A stretch of 34,599 nt of DNA from Clostridia bacterium. Lineage in GTDB: Bacteria > Bacillota > Clostridia > Oscillospirales > Acutalibacteraceae. The notes under the pieces were generated by a model, which ran no database searches, was not told the DNA's origin, and saw only the letters and a program-made list of their open reading frames with translations. The position numbers and the translations under genes are program-made. Location: NCBI GenBank assembly GCA_017625435.1, contig JAGAKX010000027.1, forward strand, positions 1 through 34,599. The letters run 5' to 3'. Shown piece after piece: positions 1 to 7,643 of the stretch (position 1 is its first letter; each line of letters starts with the position of its first letter).

Positions 1-873
1 TATATCCATTATAAAGATTTAATTGATACTCATATAATACCATATTTCAACAACTACCAACTATCTAAGCTCACATCGTTACACATAGAAGAATTTGCCA
101 ATGAAAAACTGACCAACGGAAAAATCAACAAGGACGGCGGGCTTTCTCCGAAAAGCGTCAAGGATATATTGTCGGTATTAAGACAGATATTGCAATACGG
201 CGTCGATAAGAAGCTCGTTTCAGATGAGGTTCTGAAATTCGGATCTCCCCGTGTCAGTGTGAAATCCGTTGAAACCTTTGATGAAGAGGAAATAAAAATA
301 CTGAAAAACAAGTGTCTGAAATCAGAAGAACACTATACTTTGGGTATTCTTATCTGTCTTTATACGGGACTTCGCATAGGAGAGGTATGCGCTTTGAGGT
401 ACAGTGATATTGATTTCGGAAATGCCGTTCTATCCGTTACAAAAACAATGATGCGTACAAAAGAAGCTGCAAACAGTAAAAAAACTGTCATCAGGATAGA
501 CGAACCAAAAACCGTCAACAGCGTAAGAGATATCCCCTTACCTGAAATGCTTATTAATAAACTGCTTGAACAGCGTCTGCAAGCGGTTGGTGAGAATGCA
601 TATATTATTACAGGGAATGAACATTTTCTTGAACCCAGAACTTACTATGAGAAATATAAAAAATTTTTAATAGAGTGCGGTATACAGTCGCACTCTTTTC
701 ATTGTCTAAGGCATACTTTTGCAACCGTAAGTATTGAAAAGGGCTTTGATTCAAAGACCCTTTCCGAAATACTCGGTCACGCTGATGTTAAAGTTACGCT
801 TAACAGATATGTTCATCCCTCTATACAAAGAAAGCGTGATTGTATGGATCTTTTTCAGGATGATAAAAAATAA
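1..873 (+). CDS. Tyrosine recombinase/phage-type integrase (5' end cut off by window)
   Basis: Site-specific DNA recombinase that integrates or excises a mobile element. The frame is open from base 1, so the N-terminus lies outside the window. The first ~60 visible residues look like the SAM-like core-binding domain of phage integrases. The catalytic domain follows, with the first Arg in TGLRIGEVCAL, the HxxR box in HSFHCLRHTFA and the nucleophile Tyr in LGHADVKVTLNRYVH, so the active site looks intact. It ends in an acidic/basic tail at a TAA. A strong terminator follows immediately and a secreted-protein gene comes next, so this may be one edge of an integrated element extending to the left. 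The family call is firm; the element type (phage or ICE) and the attachment site cannot be seen here. Confidence 0.93.
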   Translation, partial: YIHYKDLIDTHIIPYFNNYQLSKLTSLHIEEFANEKLTNGKINKDGGLSPKSVKDILSVLRQILQYGVDKKLVSDEVLKFGSPRVSVKSVETFDEEEIKILKNKCLKSEEHYTLGILICLYTGLRIGEVCALRYSDIDFGNAVLSVTKTMMRTKEAANSKKTVIRIDEPKTVNSVRDIPLPEMLINKLLEQRLQAVGENAYIITGNEHFLEPRTYYEKYKKFLIECGIQSHSFHCLRHTFATVSIEKGFDSKTLSEILGHADVKVTLNRYVHPSIQRKRDCMDLFQDDKK

Positions 874-906
874 TTAGCAGTCAAAATTATCAGTCAGCAA
901 AAACTA

Positions 907-942
907 TCCCCTCGGCACACAAAGTTGCCGAGGGGATTTTAT
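907..942 (+). terminator. Rho-independent terminator of the integrase gene
   Basis: Perfect 12-bp stem (907-918 with 927-938, arms ATCCCCTCGGCA/TGCCGAGGGGAT), 8-nt loop, then a short T run. It lies 34 bases after the integrase stop. Confidence 0.88.
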
Positions 943-1137
943 CATAAAGATAGAAACTATATGATTGCTTTTCCGATGATAGTCTTTCCACTTGTATTAT
1001 AACCGACATCGGGAGAATAATCAATAGAATTTTAGATAAAAGAGGGGTGATTTGTAAAATATTTTATGTTTACTGAAGAAATTGTACAACATTACCCGAC
1101 CTGTAAGGTCACAAATTTTAAGAAAGGAAAAAATACT

Positions 1138-3684
1138 ATGAAAAAATCGATTTCTATTATTTTAGCAGTTTTAATGCTTGTATCTTGTATACCGATGTTT
1201 GCAAGTGCTGCAACAATCACCCTTTCCACTTCAAACATTGAAATAATTCCTCCGTCGGTTACTGTTACCGATATAAATTTCGGTGATTCACTTGCAGAAG
1301 TATCTGTTACCGGCGGTCAGCTTTGGTATGTTGACGGTGAAGGAAACAAAACAGAGGTTGCAGGTTACTTTGATATCAGAAATAAGACAACCACCAAGCC
1401 TACCGTAGTAGGCGAATACGAGCCTCAGCTGATGTTCTATCCCGAAGATACAACGACCTATAATGCATCCGTCCGTCTTAGTTATCTTACAGCAAAAAAG
1501 ACAATTAAGGAAGGCTATTCATGGCCCGTAATTTATATTCACGGTACTCTTACTACGATAACATCTCCTCCCTCCTTTACATGTGATGCAGGTGATAACC
1601 TTGCAATGTATCCGAACTACACAAAAACAGGCGGTAGAGTTGTTGATGCAAACGGCAACAATGTTACCTCAAAGGGACAGTTTTATATTGATGAAGCAAA
1701 TTCAGGCGGAAAGAATCAGTATCTTTACGAGGATACCTATGTTACCGCAAGATGGGATGATACAAGCAAATCAGGTTTAGAAAGCTCTTATTATGAGAAT
1801 GTCCTTGTTAAAGTATCAAAGAAAACCGCTACTCTTACAACAGCTCCCACCATTCCCGAAGTATTTATAGGCACAACCTACGGTGATGCTTTGGCACAGC
1901 TTACGGCAATGGTTACTCTTAATGGTGCAACAAATACTGCTGATTCAACAGCTACATATTGGGTTCCCGTATATCCCGAGGGAATTACGGCAGAGACTCC
2001 CATAAATGAAGATACAACAATTACAGTTAAATACGAAAGTCCTGTAACAAACGATACATTCACCTGCGAGGTTGCAATCAATGTTTACGCAAAGCCCGTT
2101 GCAGTTATTTCAGAGGCTCCCACTGCTGATACAACAGGCATCAAGCCCGGTATGAAGGCTTCTGTTCTTACACTCACAGGCGGTAAGGCAGTAAAGGAAG
2201 GAACTGATATTGAAGTTACGGGCACATTCACAGTAAAAGATCCTGAAAAGAATCTTTTTGCCGGAACAAATAAAATCGATGTAATTTTTACACCTGCAGA
2301 TCTCGATAATTATGACGGCTCAGAAGGCATAGCAACTGTTGAGGTAGCAAGTCTTATTGTTACACTTCCGACTATTGATGCAACCAATGTTTATGCCGGC
2401 GAAAAAGTCTCAAAGCTTATTCTTTCAGGCGGTGAAGCAACAGAAGAAGGTACATTTGTTTTCGCATATCCTGACAATATACTTAGCCCGGGTTCTACCT
2501 CCGTTGCAATTAAATTCATTCCTGCGGCAGAGGGTGCAGAATATTATGAAACAAAGTCAATAATCGTTAAAATTAGTAAAGAATACAGATTCCTTGATAA
2601 AGACGGCAAAGAAACAGTTCCCGTATATACAGTTCCTTACGGCACTGTACTCAAGGATTCCGCCATTAACATTGATACTCTTATCGGTCAGACCGGTTGT
2701 TATCTTAATGCAAAAAGTAAATATGCGTATGAGGCTCCCGATGGGCAGAATTATATTATTTCCGGTGCTTTATACGGAACAATACTTCCCGTAGGTGAGC
2801 ATACCTTCTATGTTAAGGTAAGGCCCTCGGGCTATACGATAAATCAAACGCCCCCCTATGAAGCAACAACACTGGCATTTATTATCAAGGTTGAGCCCGT
2901 CACAATGAGTGTAACAAATGTCAGCCACAGCGGACTTAATAATGAGCTTACTGTAACTGCTGACAAAGCGGGAGTATCAGGAACTGCTGATATTTATATC
3001 GACGGCAAGCTTATAGGCGATGATATTACCTTTGCTGACAACAGTGAAAAAACAAAAGCCGTTGCAAAGACCGAATGGTCACCCGAGGAAAAGGTAAACA
3101 AGGAATATACCGTTAAGGTTGTTTACAATCCCATTGAAAACGATCCCGTTTCTATGGAAGACTATGAAGGCACCTTCAGAACAAATCTTCCCTTTACCGT
3201 ATATAAGGACGGTTTCTTTACAATGTATCAGGGCAAAAATCAGGTCACAGGTGACAGCTATTCTCCCGCTTGGGAAGGCAGTACAAGAATACAGTGCACA
3301 GTGCCTTATGAGCATCAGGCTGATTTCATAACCTGGTACATCACCGATGAAGACGGAAATGAATTGGATATTGAAATCTACGGCATTGAAAAAACTCAGG
3401 GTACAGGTACACAGGTAGGTACGCTTGTTGAAACAAAGGTTGAAGCTGAGCTTTCTGATACCACAATTTACTTCGATATGCCCAACGGCAATGTAAGAGT
3501 ATCATATAAAACTCAGTCACAGCTTGACGAAGAAGCAAAGCAGGAGGCTATTGACAACTGTGACTGTCTTTGCCACTATACAAATCCCATCGCAGAATTC
3601 ATCTGGAAGATAATCTCCTTCTTTATGAACCTTTTCGGAATTGATAAGCCCTGCGCTTGCGGTTATCCTCACATAGTTAAATAA
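1138..3684 (+). CDS. Large secreted protein with repeated beta-sandwich-like modules and a Cys-rich C-terminal tail
   Basis: I do not recognise a named protein. An in-frame ATG at 1066 exists, but 1138 is chosen because AGAAAGGA lies just upstream and a clear signal peptide (MKKSISIILAVLML..., ending ASAA) begins there, giving 848 residues. The body is Thr/Val/Lys-rich with repeated units of the form 'apt.d.t...G...s.l.l.GG.a.eGtf...dp...l.pGt..v.i.F.PaD...Y', like bacterial Ig/MBG-type beta modules of cell-surface proteins. No catalytic motif is visible. The last ~45 residues are distinctive: an acidic stretch, then NCDCLCH, an aromatic/hydrophobic helix (FIWKIISFFMNLFGI), then CACGYPH. This suggests a surface-attachment or folding tail. 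A palindrome GACCT-GTA-AGGTC lies at 1098-1110, ahead of the ribosome site. The gene appears monocistronic, with a terminator after it. Confidence 0.82.
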   Translation: MKKSISIILAVLMLVSCIPMFASAATITLSTSNIEIIPPSVTVTDINFGDSLAEVSVTGGQLWYVDGEGNKTEVAGYFDIRNKTTTKPTVVGEYEPQLMFYPEDTTTYNASVRLSYLTAKKTIKEGYSWPVIYIHGTLTTITSPPSFTCDAGDNLAMYPNYTKTGGRVVDANGNNVTSKGQFYIDEANSGGKNQYLYEDTYVTARWDDTSKSGLESSYYENVLVKVSKKTATLTTAPTIPEVFIGTTYGDALAQLTAMVTLNGATNTADSTATYWVPVYPEGITAETPINEDTTITVKYESPVTNDTFTCEVAINVYAKPVAVISEAPTADTTGIKPGMKASVLTLTGGKAVKEGTDIEVTGTFTVKDPEKNLFAGTNKIDVIFTPADLDNYDGSEGIATVEVASLIVTLPTIDATNVYAGEKVSKLILSGGEATEEGTFVFAYPDNILSPGSTSVAIKFIPAAEGAEYYETKSIIVKISKEYRFLDKDGKETVPVYTVPYGTVLKDSAINIDTLIGQTGCYLNAKSKYAYEAPDGQNYIISGALYGTILPVGEHTFYVKVRPSGYTINQTPPYEATTLAFIIKVEPVTMSVTNVSHSGLNNELTVTADKAGVSGTADIYIDGKLIGDDITFADNSEKTKAVAKTEWSPEEKVNKEYTVKVVYNPIENDPVSMEDYEGTFRTNLPFTVYKDGFFTMYQGKNQVTGDSYSPAWEGSTRIQCTVPYEHQADFITWYITDEDGNELDIEIYGIEKTQGTGTQVGTLVETKVEAELSDTTIYFDMPNGNVRVSYKTQSQLDEEAKQEAIDNCDCLCHYTNPIAEFIWKIISFFMNLFGIDKPCACGYPHIVK

Positions 3685-3706
3685 TTACATTCCTTCAAAA
3701 CTCAAA

Positions 3707-3739
3707 ACAAAACCGACCGTTTCCTGCGGTCGGTTTTGT
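3707..3739. terminator. Bidirectional terminator between convergent genes
   Basis: 13-bp perfect stem (3707-3719 with 3727-3739, arms ACAAAACCGACCG/CGGTCGGTTTTGT), 7-nt loop, A run on the left and T run on the right. It can serve the secreted-protein gene (+) and the oxidoreductase gene (-). Confidence 0.87.
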
Positions 3740-3761
3740 GTTTATCAATTATTAAATTTAC

Positions 3762-4832
3762 TCAGTTGTCGATAACAACCTCTCTGTGAGAAGCGGAGGA
3801 ATCGTAAATAGCCTGAAGAATCTTTGAGGTACCTACAGCGTACTTGATGTCGTTGCGGTTTCTTTCTCCCTTTCTTACGCACTCAACAAAGTCAATAACC
3901 TCGTCGTGGTGCATACCGTTGAGCTTGTAATCGGGCTTTTCTTCAATAAGCATACCGTCTCTAGCTGTATAGTATGTATACTTTCCGCAGTACTGAAGTC
4001 TTATACCGCCCTTGTCGCCCATAAAGTCGATATAGGTTTCGTTTACACCGACGTTCTGTGCCCAGGCGCCGTTGAAGCTGAGAGTAGCCCCTTCTGTTCT
4101 TACAAGACCCGTTACGGAGTCGTCAACGTCATAAATACCGTCAACATTCTTGGTATCCTCTGCCCACATTGAAATGTAGGTGTAATTCTTCATATCCTTA
4201 CCGAGCTTTGAGAATGCTTCGCCGCTTGCAGTAAGAAGCTTGGGGTCGCCGAGGCAGTAAAGGATAAGGTCAATGTAATGTACACCCCAGTCAATAAGAG
4301 CACCGCCGCCGGAGGAAGCGGAATTTGTAAAATCTCCGCCAAGGCCGGGAATTGAACGGTGTGCACGGAAGGAAGCGTAAACGTGGAAAACCTCACCCAG
4401 GTCGCCGCGTGCTATCATTTCCTTGATTTTATTTACGGAATTTGAATATCTGTTACATACACCGATGGAAAGAATTTTTCCGGTTTCATAAGAAACCTTT
4501 TCCATTTCGAGAGCCTCGGAAAGGATTCTTGCAGCAGGCTTTTCACAGAGAACATCCTTGCCGTGACGCATAAAGTCAATGGAAATTTTACTGTGGTGGT
4601 CATTATGTGTACAAACTGATACGGCATCAAGCTCGGGATCATCAAGAATTTCGTGATAATCGTAAACTGCCTTACCGCAGCCGTACTCCTTAACTGCCTT
4701 GTCGGCTCTTTCGGGGATGATATCGCAGAAATATTTGATTTCTGCATTTTTGCTGTCCATATATGCGGGAATGTGAGCGCTGTTTGCAATATTTCCGCAT
4801 CCGATAACGGCAACCTTGATTTTTTCTTTCAT
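3762..4832 (-). CDS. Gfo/Idh/MocA-family NAD(P)-dependent oxidoreductase
   Basis: 356 residues, full length for the family. The N-terminal Rossmann fold starts with KVAVIGCGNIANSAHIPAY (GxGxxA-type nucleotide-binding loop), followed by the conserved EKPAA motif near residue 97, where the Lys usually takes part in catalysis. The C-terminal alpha/beta domain contains GGGALIDWGVHYIDL, matching the family's conserved GG...D.G.H segment. Members oxidise or reduce sugars, inositols and related polyols in the cytoplasm; the substrate cannot be told from sequence. The ATG at 4832 has AAAGGAG 9-10 bases upstream. It lies 18 bases downstream of the RecQ-like gene on the same strand, so the two are probably co-transcribed, though no functional link is obvious. 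Confidence 0.92.
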   Translation of the reverse strand: MKEKIKVAVIGCGNIANSAHIPAYMDSKNAEIKYFCDIIPERADKAVKEYGCGKAVYDYHEILDDPELDAVSVCTHNDHHSKISIDFMRHGKDVLCEKPAARILSEALEMEKVSYETGKILSIGVCNRYSNSVNKIKEMIARGDLGEVFHVYASFRAHRSIPGLGGDFTNSASSGGGALIDWGVHYIDLILYCLGDPKLLTASGEAFSKLGKDMKNYTYISMWAEDTKNVDGIYDVDDSVTGLVRTEGATLSFNGAWAQNVGVNETYIDFMGDKGGIRLQYCGKYTYYTARDGMLIEEKPDYKLNGMHHDEVIDFVECVRKGERNRNDIKYAVGTSKILQAIYDSSASHREVVIDN

Positions 4833-4850
4833 TGTTTTTACTCCTTTATA

Positions 4851-5798
4851 TTACGCTTTTGTGTTAAGCATTTTAACCATTTCTTCAAGACGGGCTGTTC
4901 TCAGCTGAGAAATTTCTCCGTCGGAAAGCTTCTCGGAAAATGAAGCTATAATTTTTTTATTCCGTTTTATGTCATCCTCACAATAAATAACAAAGGGCTT
5001 TTCGTTTTTAAGAAAAGCGGCACAACCGGAAAGGTGTGAAACAGAAAAAGGTACACCGCAGAAAATGACCTTTTCGGGAGGATAAAAATACGCTGCGGGA
5101 ATAAAGGCTTTTGTGGCAACAAGGATATTCACATTGCCTTCTGCAAATTTCTTAACATTTTCCCGAAGCTCTTCGTGGGAAAGCGACCCGTCAGCATAAG
5201 TACAGCACGTACCTCTGTTTTGAAGAAAGCGTGCAAAGCTTCGTGCTTCCTCTCTGGAATTGAAATATACGGCACTTTTCTTAAAGGCATATTTCTCTGC
5301 AAGAAGTGCAGTCTGATAAAACTTAGCTTTCGAAGACGCTGTACAGAACACATCAGCCTCAGGTAAAGTCTTTTCGCCGATACATACCGTATCGGTACTG
5401 CCGAAAAGCTTTCCGCATATTCCGAATGAGTCGGAAGCGGGTGAAAAGAATGCGACAATCTGAATAAACTGCGTCATTTCGGCTCTCATTTCACCAATCC
5501 AGCCGAAGGCTTCCCTGTAGCCGTATTCGGCTTTATCGGCACATTCGGAGAAAAGTACAACAAAGCGCCTTACGTTATTCCTTATCAGACTTTTTCTGAA
5601 ATCCTCATCCCCGAGTTTTCTTATGTCATAAAAGAAAGTGCTCTCACCGTTCACAAAACCGCCGGGAATAAACACGGCAGTTCTGATGCTTTCGGAAAAA
5701 AGCTCTTCGGGGCAGGGCGGATTCATTCTCAGAAACACGTCAGCTTCGTTTTCATAAGCCGTATCTATGACATTTTTCAGAGTATTATCGAAAATCAT
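4851..5798 (-). CDS. RecQ-like protein with degenerate helicase motifs (putative pseudo-helicase)
   Basis: The frame is open up to 5990, but the upstream part overlaps two promoters and reads as low-complexity; ATG 5798 is preferred (about 315 residues). The middle resembles the RecQ block around motif II: VVLFSECADKAEYGYREAFG aligns by eye with 'DEAHC.SQWGHDFRP.Y..LG', but DEAH has become SECA. The second half looks like a helicase C-terminal domain: KSAVYFNSREEARSFARFL, then YADGSLSHEELRENVKKFAEG and NILVATKAF (motifs IV-V), then PEKVIFCGVPFS. No Walker A GKS is visible, and the GRAGR-type motif VI is replaced by a stretch around GCAAFLKNEK. The fold is therefore probably kept without ATPase activity. 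The alignment is by eye from knowledge of RecQ. Function is unknown; a scaffolding or regulatory role is inference only. Confidence 0.68.
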   Translation of the reverse strand: MIFDNTLKNVIDTAYENEADVFLRMNPPCPEELFSESIRTAVFIPGGFVNGESTFFYDIRKLGDEDFRKSLIRNNVRRFVVLFSECADKAEYGYREAFGWIGEMRAEMTQFIQIVAFFSPASDSFGICGKLFGSTDTVCIGEKTLPEADVFCTASSKAKFYQTALLAEKYAFKKSAVYFNSREEARSFARFLQNRGTCCTYADGSLSHEELRENVKKFAEGNVNILVATKAFIPAAYFYPPEKVIFCGVPFSVSHLSGCAAFLKNEKPFVIYCEDDIKRNKKIIASFSEKLSDGEISQLRTARLEEMVKMLNTKA

Positions 5799-5810
5799 AC
5801 CTGCCACCCG

Positions 5811-5839
5811 TTGACAAAATCGGTTATTTTTGCTATATT
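5811..5839 (+). promoter_or_regulatory. Upstream sigma-A promoter (P1) of the rplS block
   Basis: TTGACA (5811-5816), 17-base spacer, TATATT (5834-5839) with an extended -10 TG at 5831-5832. Near-consensus and facing rplS, with its start ~120 bases upstream of P2. The -35 begins 12 bases from the divergent gene's start codon. Confidence 0.6.
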
Positions 5840-5857
5840 TACCGCTGTCCGGAATAT

Positions 5858-5887
5858 ATATTATTATATTTCTTACAATAATGTCAA
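5858..5887 (-). promoter_or_regulatory. Putative sigma-A promoter for the RecQ-like/oxidoreductase unit
   Basis: On the minus strand TTGACA (5882-5887) is followed after 18 bases by TAATAT (5858-5863). A start near 5850 would give a ~50-nt leader before ATG 5798. It lies between and overlaps the region of two plus-strand promoters. Confidence 0.5.
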
Positions 5888-5924
5888 TGGAAACAAAAAT
5901 TTTTTTGAAAAAGTAAAAAAACAC

Positions 5925-5953
5925 TTGCATTATGAATATCCTTGTGATATAAT
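5925..5953 (+). promoter_or_regulatory. Proximal sigma-A promoter (P2) of the rplS block
   Basis: TTGCAT (5925-5930), exactly 17 bases, TATAAT (5948-5953), with extended TGA before the -10 (5945-5947). The predicted start near 5960 fits the first paired base of the structured leader. Confidence 0.78.
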
Positions 5954-5959
5954 ACACGA

Positions 5960-6084
5960 GCGTTCTTATGGGTGTGGGAACTCCCCTCACCGCGATTAGT
6001 GAACAGCAAAACTAAAGCGGGTGGTCCTCTGGTTGTCCTCTGACGGCGTATGAACATCTGAAAAAAATAATGGAGGTCTTAAAA
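5960..6084 (+). ncRNA. Structured 5' leader of rplS (probable L19 leader)
   Basis: About 125 nt between P2 and the rplS start code no protein but can fold. The ends pair (GTTC at 5962-5965 with GAAC at 6052-6055, with nearby U/A pairs). Internal hairpins include GGTGTGGG...CCCTCACC and a CCTCTGG/TCCTCTGA region, and CGCGATTAGTGAACAGC is single-stranded-looking. Firmicute rplS genes are known to carry an L19 autoregulatory leader (Rfam L19_leader). Position and layout match that family; I could not run a covariance search. Confidence 0.6.
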
Positions 6085-6429
6085 ATGGACGCACTCAAGC
6101 TTATGACAAACGGCATGCTTAAAGAGCAGCCCCCCGTAATCGAAATCGGTGACACAGTACGTGTTGACGTTAAGATTCGTGAAGGTGAAAAGGAAAGAAT
6201 TCAGGCATTCGAAGGTACAGTTATCGCTCGTAAGGGCAGCGGTGTTGCAGAAACATTCACCGTTCGCAGACTTTCCTACGGTGTTGGTGTTGAAAGAGTA
6301 TTCCCCATTCACTCCCCCAACGTTGCAAACGTTGCTATCGTAAGAAAGGGTAAAGTACGCAGAGCTAAGCTTTATTACCTCAGAGGCAGAGTCGGTAAAG
6401 CAGCTAAGGTTAAGGAATTAATCAAGTAA
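6085..6429 (+). CDS. rplS: 50S ribosomal protein L19
   Basis: 114 residues, the usual L19 length. It bridges the 30S and 50S subunits at the 16S/23S rRNA interface. Conserved segments are visible: [23 protein letters not shown], the [12 protein letters not shown] block and [12 protein letters not shown], ending with [19 protein letters not shown]. An ATG at 6070 is in frame, but it overlaps the GGAGG ribosome site (6072-6076) that sits 8 bases before ATG 6085, so 6085 is the start. It is first in the block and followed by a terminator, so most transcripts probably end here. Confidence 0.98.
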   Translation: MDALKLMTNGMLKEQPPVIEIGDTVRVDVKIREGEKERIQAFEGTVIARKGSGVAETFTVRRLSYGVGVERVFPIHSPNVANVAIVRKGKVRRAKLYYLRGRVGKAAKVKELIK

Positions 6430-6446
6430 TTAATCTATGTGCTTTT

Positions 6447-6477
6447 GAGGAACACTTTGAAGTGTTCCTCTTTTTTT
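6447..6477 (+). terminator. Terminator/attenuator between rplS and lepB
   Basis: 10-bp perfect stem GAGGAACACT/AGTGTTCCTC (6447-6456, 6461-6470), TTGA loop, then seven T (6471-6477). Very strong. Downstream genes have no visible promoter of their own, so partial readthrough probably sets their level. Confidence 0.92.
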
Positions 6478-6483
6478 GGTTTT

Positions 6484-7047
6484 ATGAAAAAGACAGACAG
6501 AAACGAAAAATCCTTATACACCCGTGCGGCGGAATATATTTATTCCGTCCTTTCGTATTTGCTGTTATTTATGACGGTGATTTTCGTTGCCTTCACCTTC
6601 TTTTTCAGGCTTGTTTCAGTTGACGGAGGTTCAATGTTACCGACGCTGGGAACGGGAGATAAAATAATTATTTCAAATTTCTTGTATACTCCCGATTACG
6701 GTGATATAATAGCAGTAAACAAGGAAAGTGCCGAAGAAAGCTCTATGATAAAAAGAGTTATCGGTCTTCCCGGAGACACGGTTTCAATAAACTTTGAAAC
6801 CCATATTATAACCGTCAACGGCAAGGTTATTTTTGAGGATTACGAGGTAAAGGACCCCATATCCGAAGCCTACGATATGAATTATCCCTCGGACACGGTG
6901 ACGGTCCCCGAGGACTCGGTTTTTGTATTGGGTGACAACAGAAACAATTCGGTAGATTCAAGGCATAATGAAGTGGGCTTCATTGCCCTTGACGAAATAA
7001 ACGGAAAAGCACTTTTTAAGATTTATCCTATAGGAAAGCTCAGGTGA
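6484..7047 (+). CDS. lepB: Signal peptidase I (first copy)
   Basis: 187-residue membrane-anchored serine protease that removes signal peptides from exported proteins. One N-terminal membrane segment lies around residues 18-40 (YSVLSYLLLFMTVIFVAF...). The catalytic Ser is in VDGGSMLPTL, the Lys in KRVIGLPGD, and the conserved box is VLGDNRNNSVDSR. ATG 6484 fits the family N-terminus, but it starts only 6 bases after the T run of the rplS terminator and has no Shine-Dalgarno; a GTG at 6439 is in frame but lies upstream of the hairpin. It is followed 4 bases later by a second lepB. Confidence 0.94.
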   Translation: MKKTDRNEKSLYTRAAEYIYSVLSYLLLFMTVIFVAFTFFFRLVSVDGGSMLPTLGTGDKIIISNFLYTPDYGDIIAVNKESAEESSMIKRVIGLPGDTVSINFETHIITVNGKVIFEDYEVKDPISEAYDMNYPSDTVTVPEDSVFVLGDNRNNSVDSRHNEVGFIALDEINGKALFKIYPIGKLR

Positions 7048-7051
7048 TATT

Positions 7052-7642
7052 ATGGAAGAGAAAGAAATTCTCACCGAAAAAACAACTGAAAATAACGAAA
7101 AATCCTCTTTTGCATCAAGCATTTATGAGGGTCTTTCTGTCGTTATATCTGCAATTTTTATAATAGCTCTTGTTTTCACCTTCGGCTTCAGGCTTGTAGG
7201 TGTCAGCGGCAGTTCTATGGTGGATACCCTTCACAACGGCGAATGGCTTATTGTCACTCCCTATTACGATGAGCCCGAATACGGTGATATTGTTATTTCA
7301 ACACACCGTCTTTCCACAATGGGCCCCATAGTAAAGCGAGTAATTGCAACTGAGGGAGACACGGTTGACCTTGACTCCGACGGCAATGTTTACGTAAACG
7401 GCGTTCAGCTTGACGAAAGCTCTTATGCCGTACCCGTACACACAATGAAGGGGGACCTTTCATATCCCGTAACGGTACCCGAGGGCTGTGTAATGCTTTT
7501 CGGTGACAACCGCCCCGTATCCTCGGACTCAAGATATTCCCACGTCGGCTTTGCGCCCGTTGATGCACTTCTCGGAAAGGCACAGCTTCGTCTTTCGGGA
7601 GAATGGAATATTTACGAAAATTTCACGGAAAACGGTAACTGA
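7052..7642 (+). CDS. lepB: Signal peptidase I (second, tandem copy)
   Basis: 196 residues, related to but clearly diverged from the preceding copy. A charged N-terminal tail (~25 residues, Glu/Lys-rich) precedes one membrane segment (VVISAIFIIALVFTFGF). Catalytic Ser in GVSGSSMVDTL, Lys in VKRVIATEGD, and GDNRPVSSDSR match the type I signal peptidase boxes. AGGTGAT precedes ATG 7052. Two adjacent copies suggest duplication with division of substrates, perhaps one for the many secreted surface proteins; that is inference. The stop overlaps the spacer to rbgA by a single base gap, so translation is probably coupled. Confidence 0.94.
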   Translation: MEEKEILTEKTTENNEKSSFASSIYEGLSVVISAIFIIALVFTFGFRLVGVSGSSMVDTLHNGEWLIVTPYYDEPEYGDIVISTHRLSTMGPIVKRVIATEGDTVDLDSDGNVYVNGVQLDESSYAVPVHTMKGDLSYPVTVPEGCVMLFGDNRPVSSDSRYSHVGFAPVDALLGKAQLRLSGEWNIYENFTENGN

Positions 7643-7643
7643 T

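Noticed and set aside
945..1030. Minus-strand fragment reading SPDVGYNTSGKTIIGKAII then stop
   Set aside because: Only ~24 codons between stops, no start; it could be a decayed gene end but support is too thin.
5799..5990. Longer N-terminus of the RecQ-like protein
   Set aside because: Would overlap three promoters, is rich in Ile/Phe/Tyr from AT-rich DNA, and ATG 5798 lies downstream of a good promoter.
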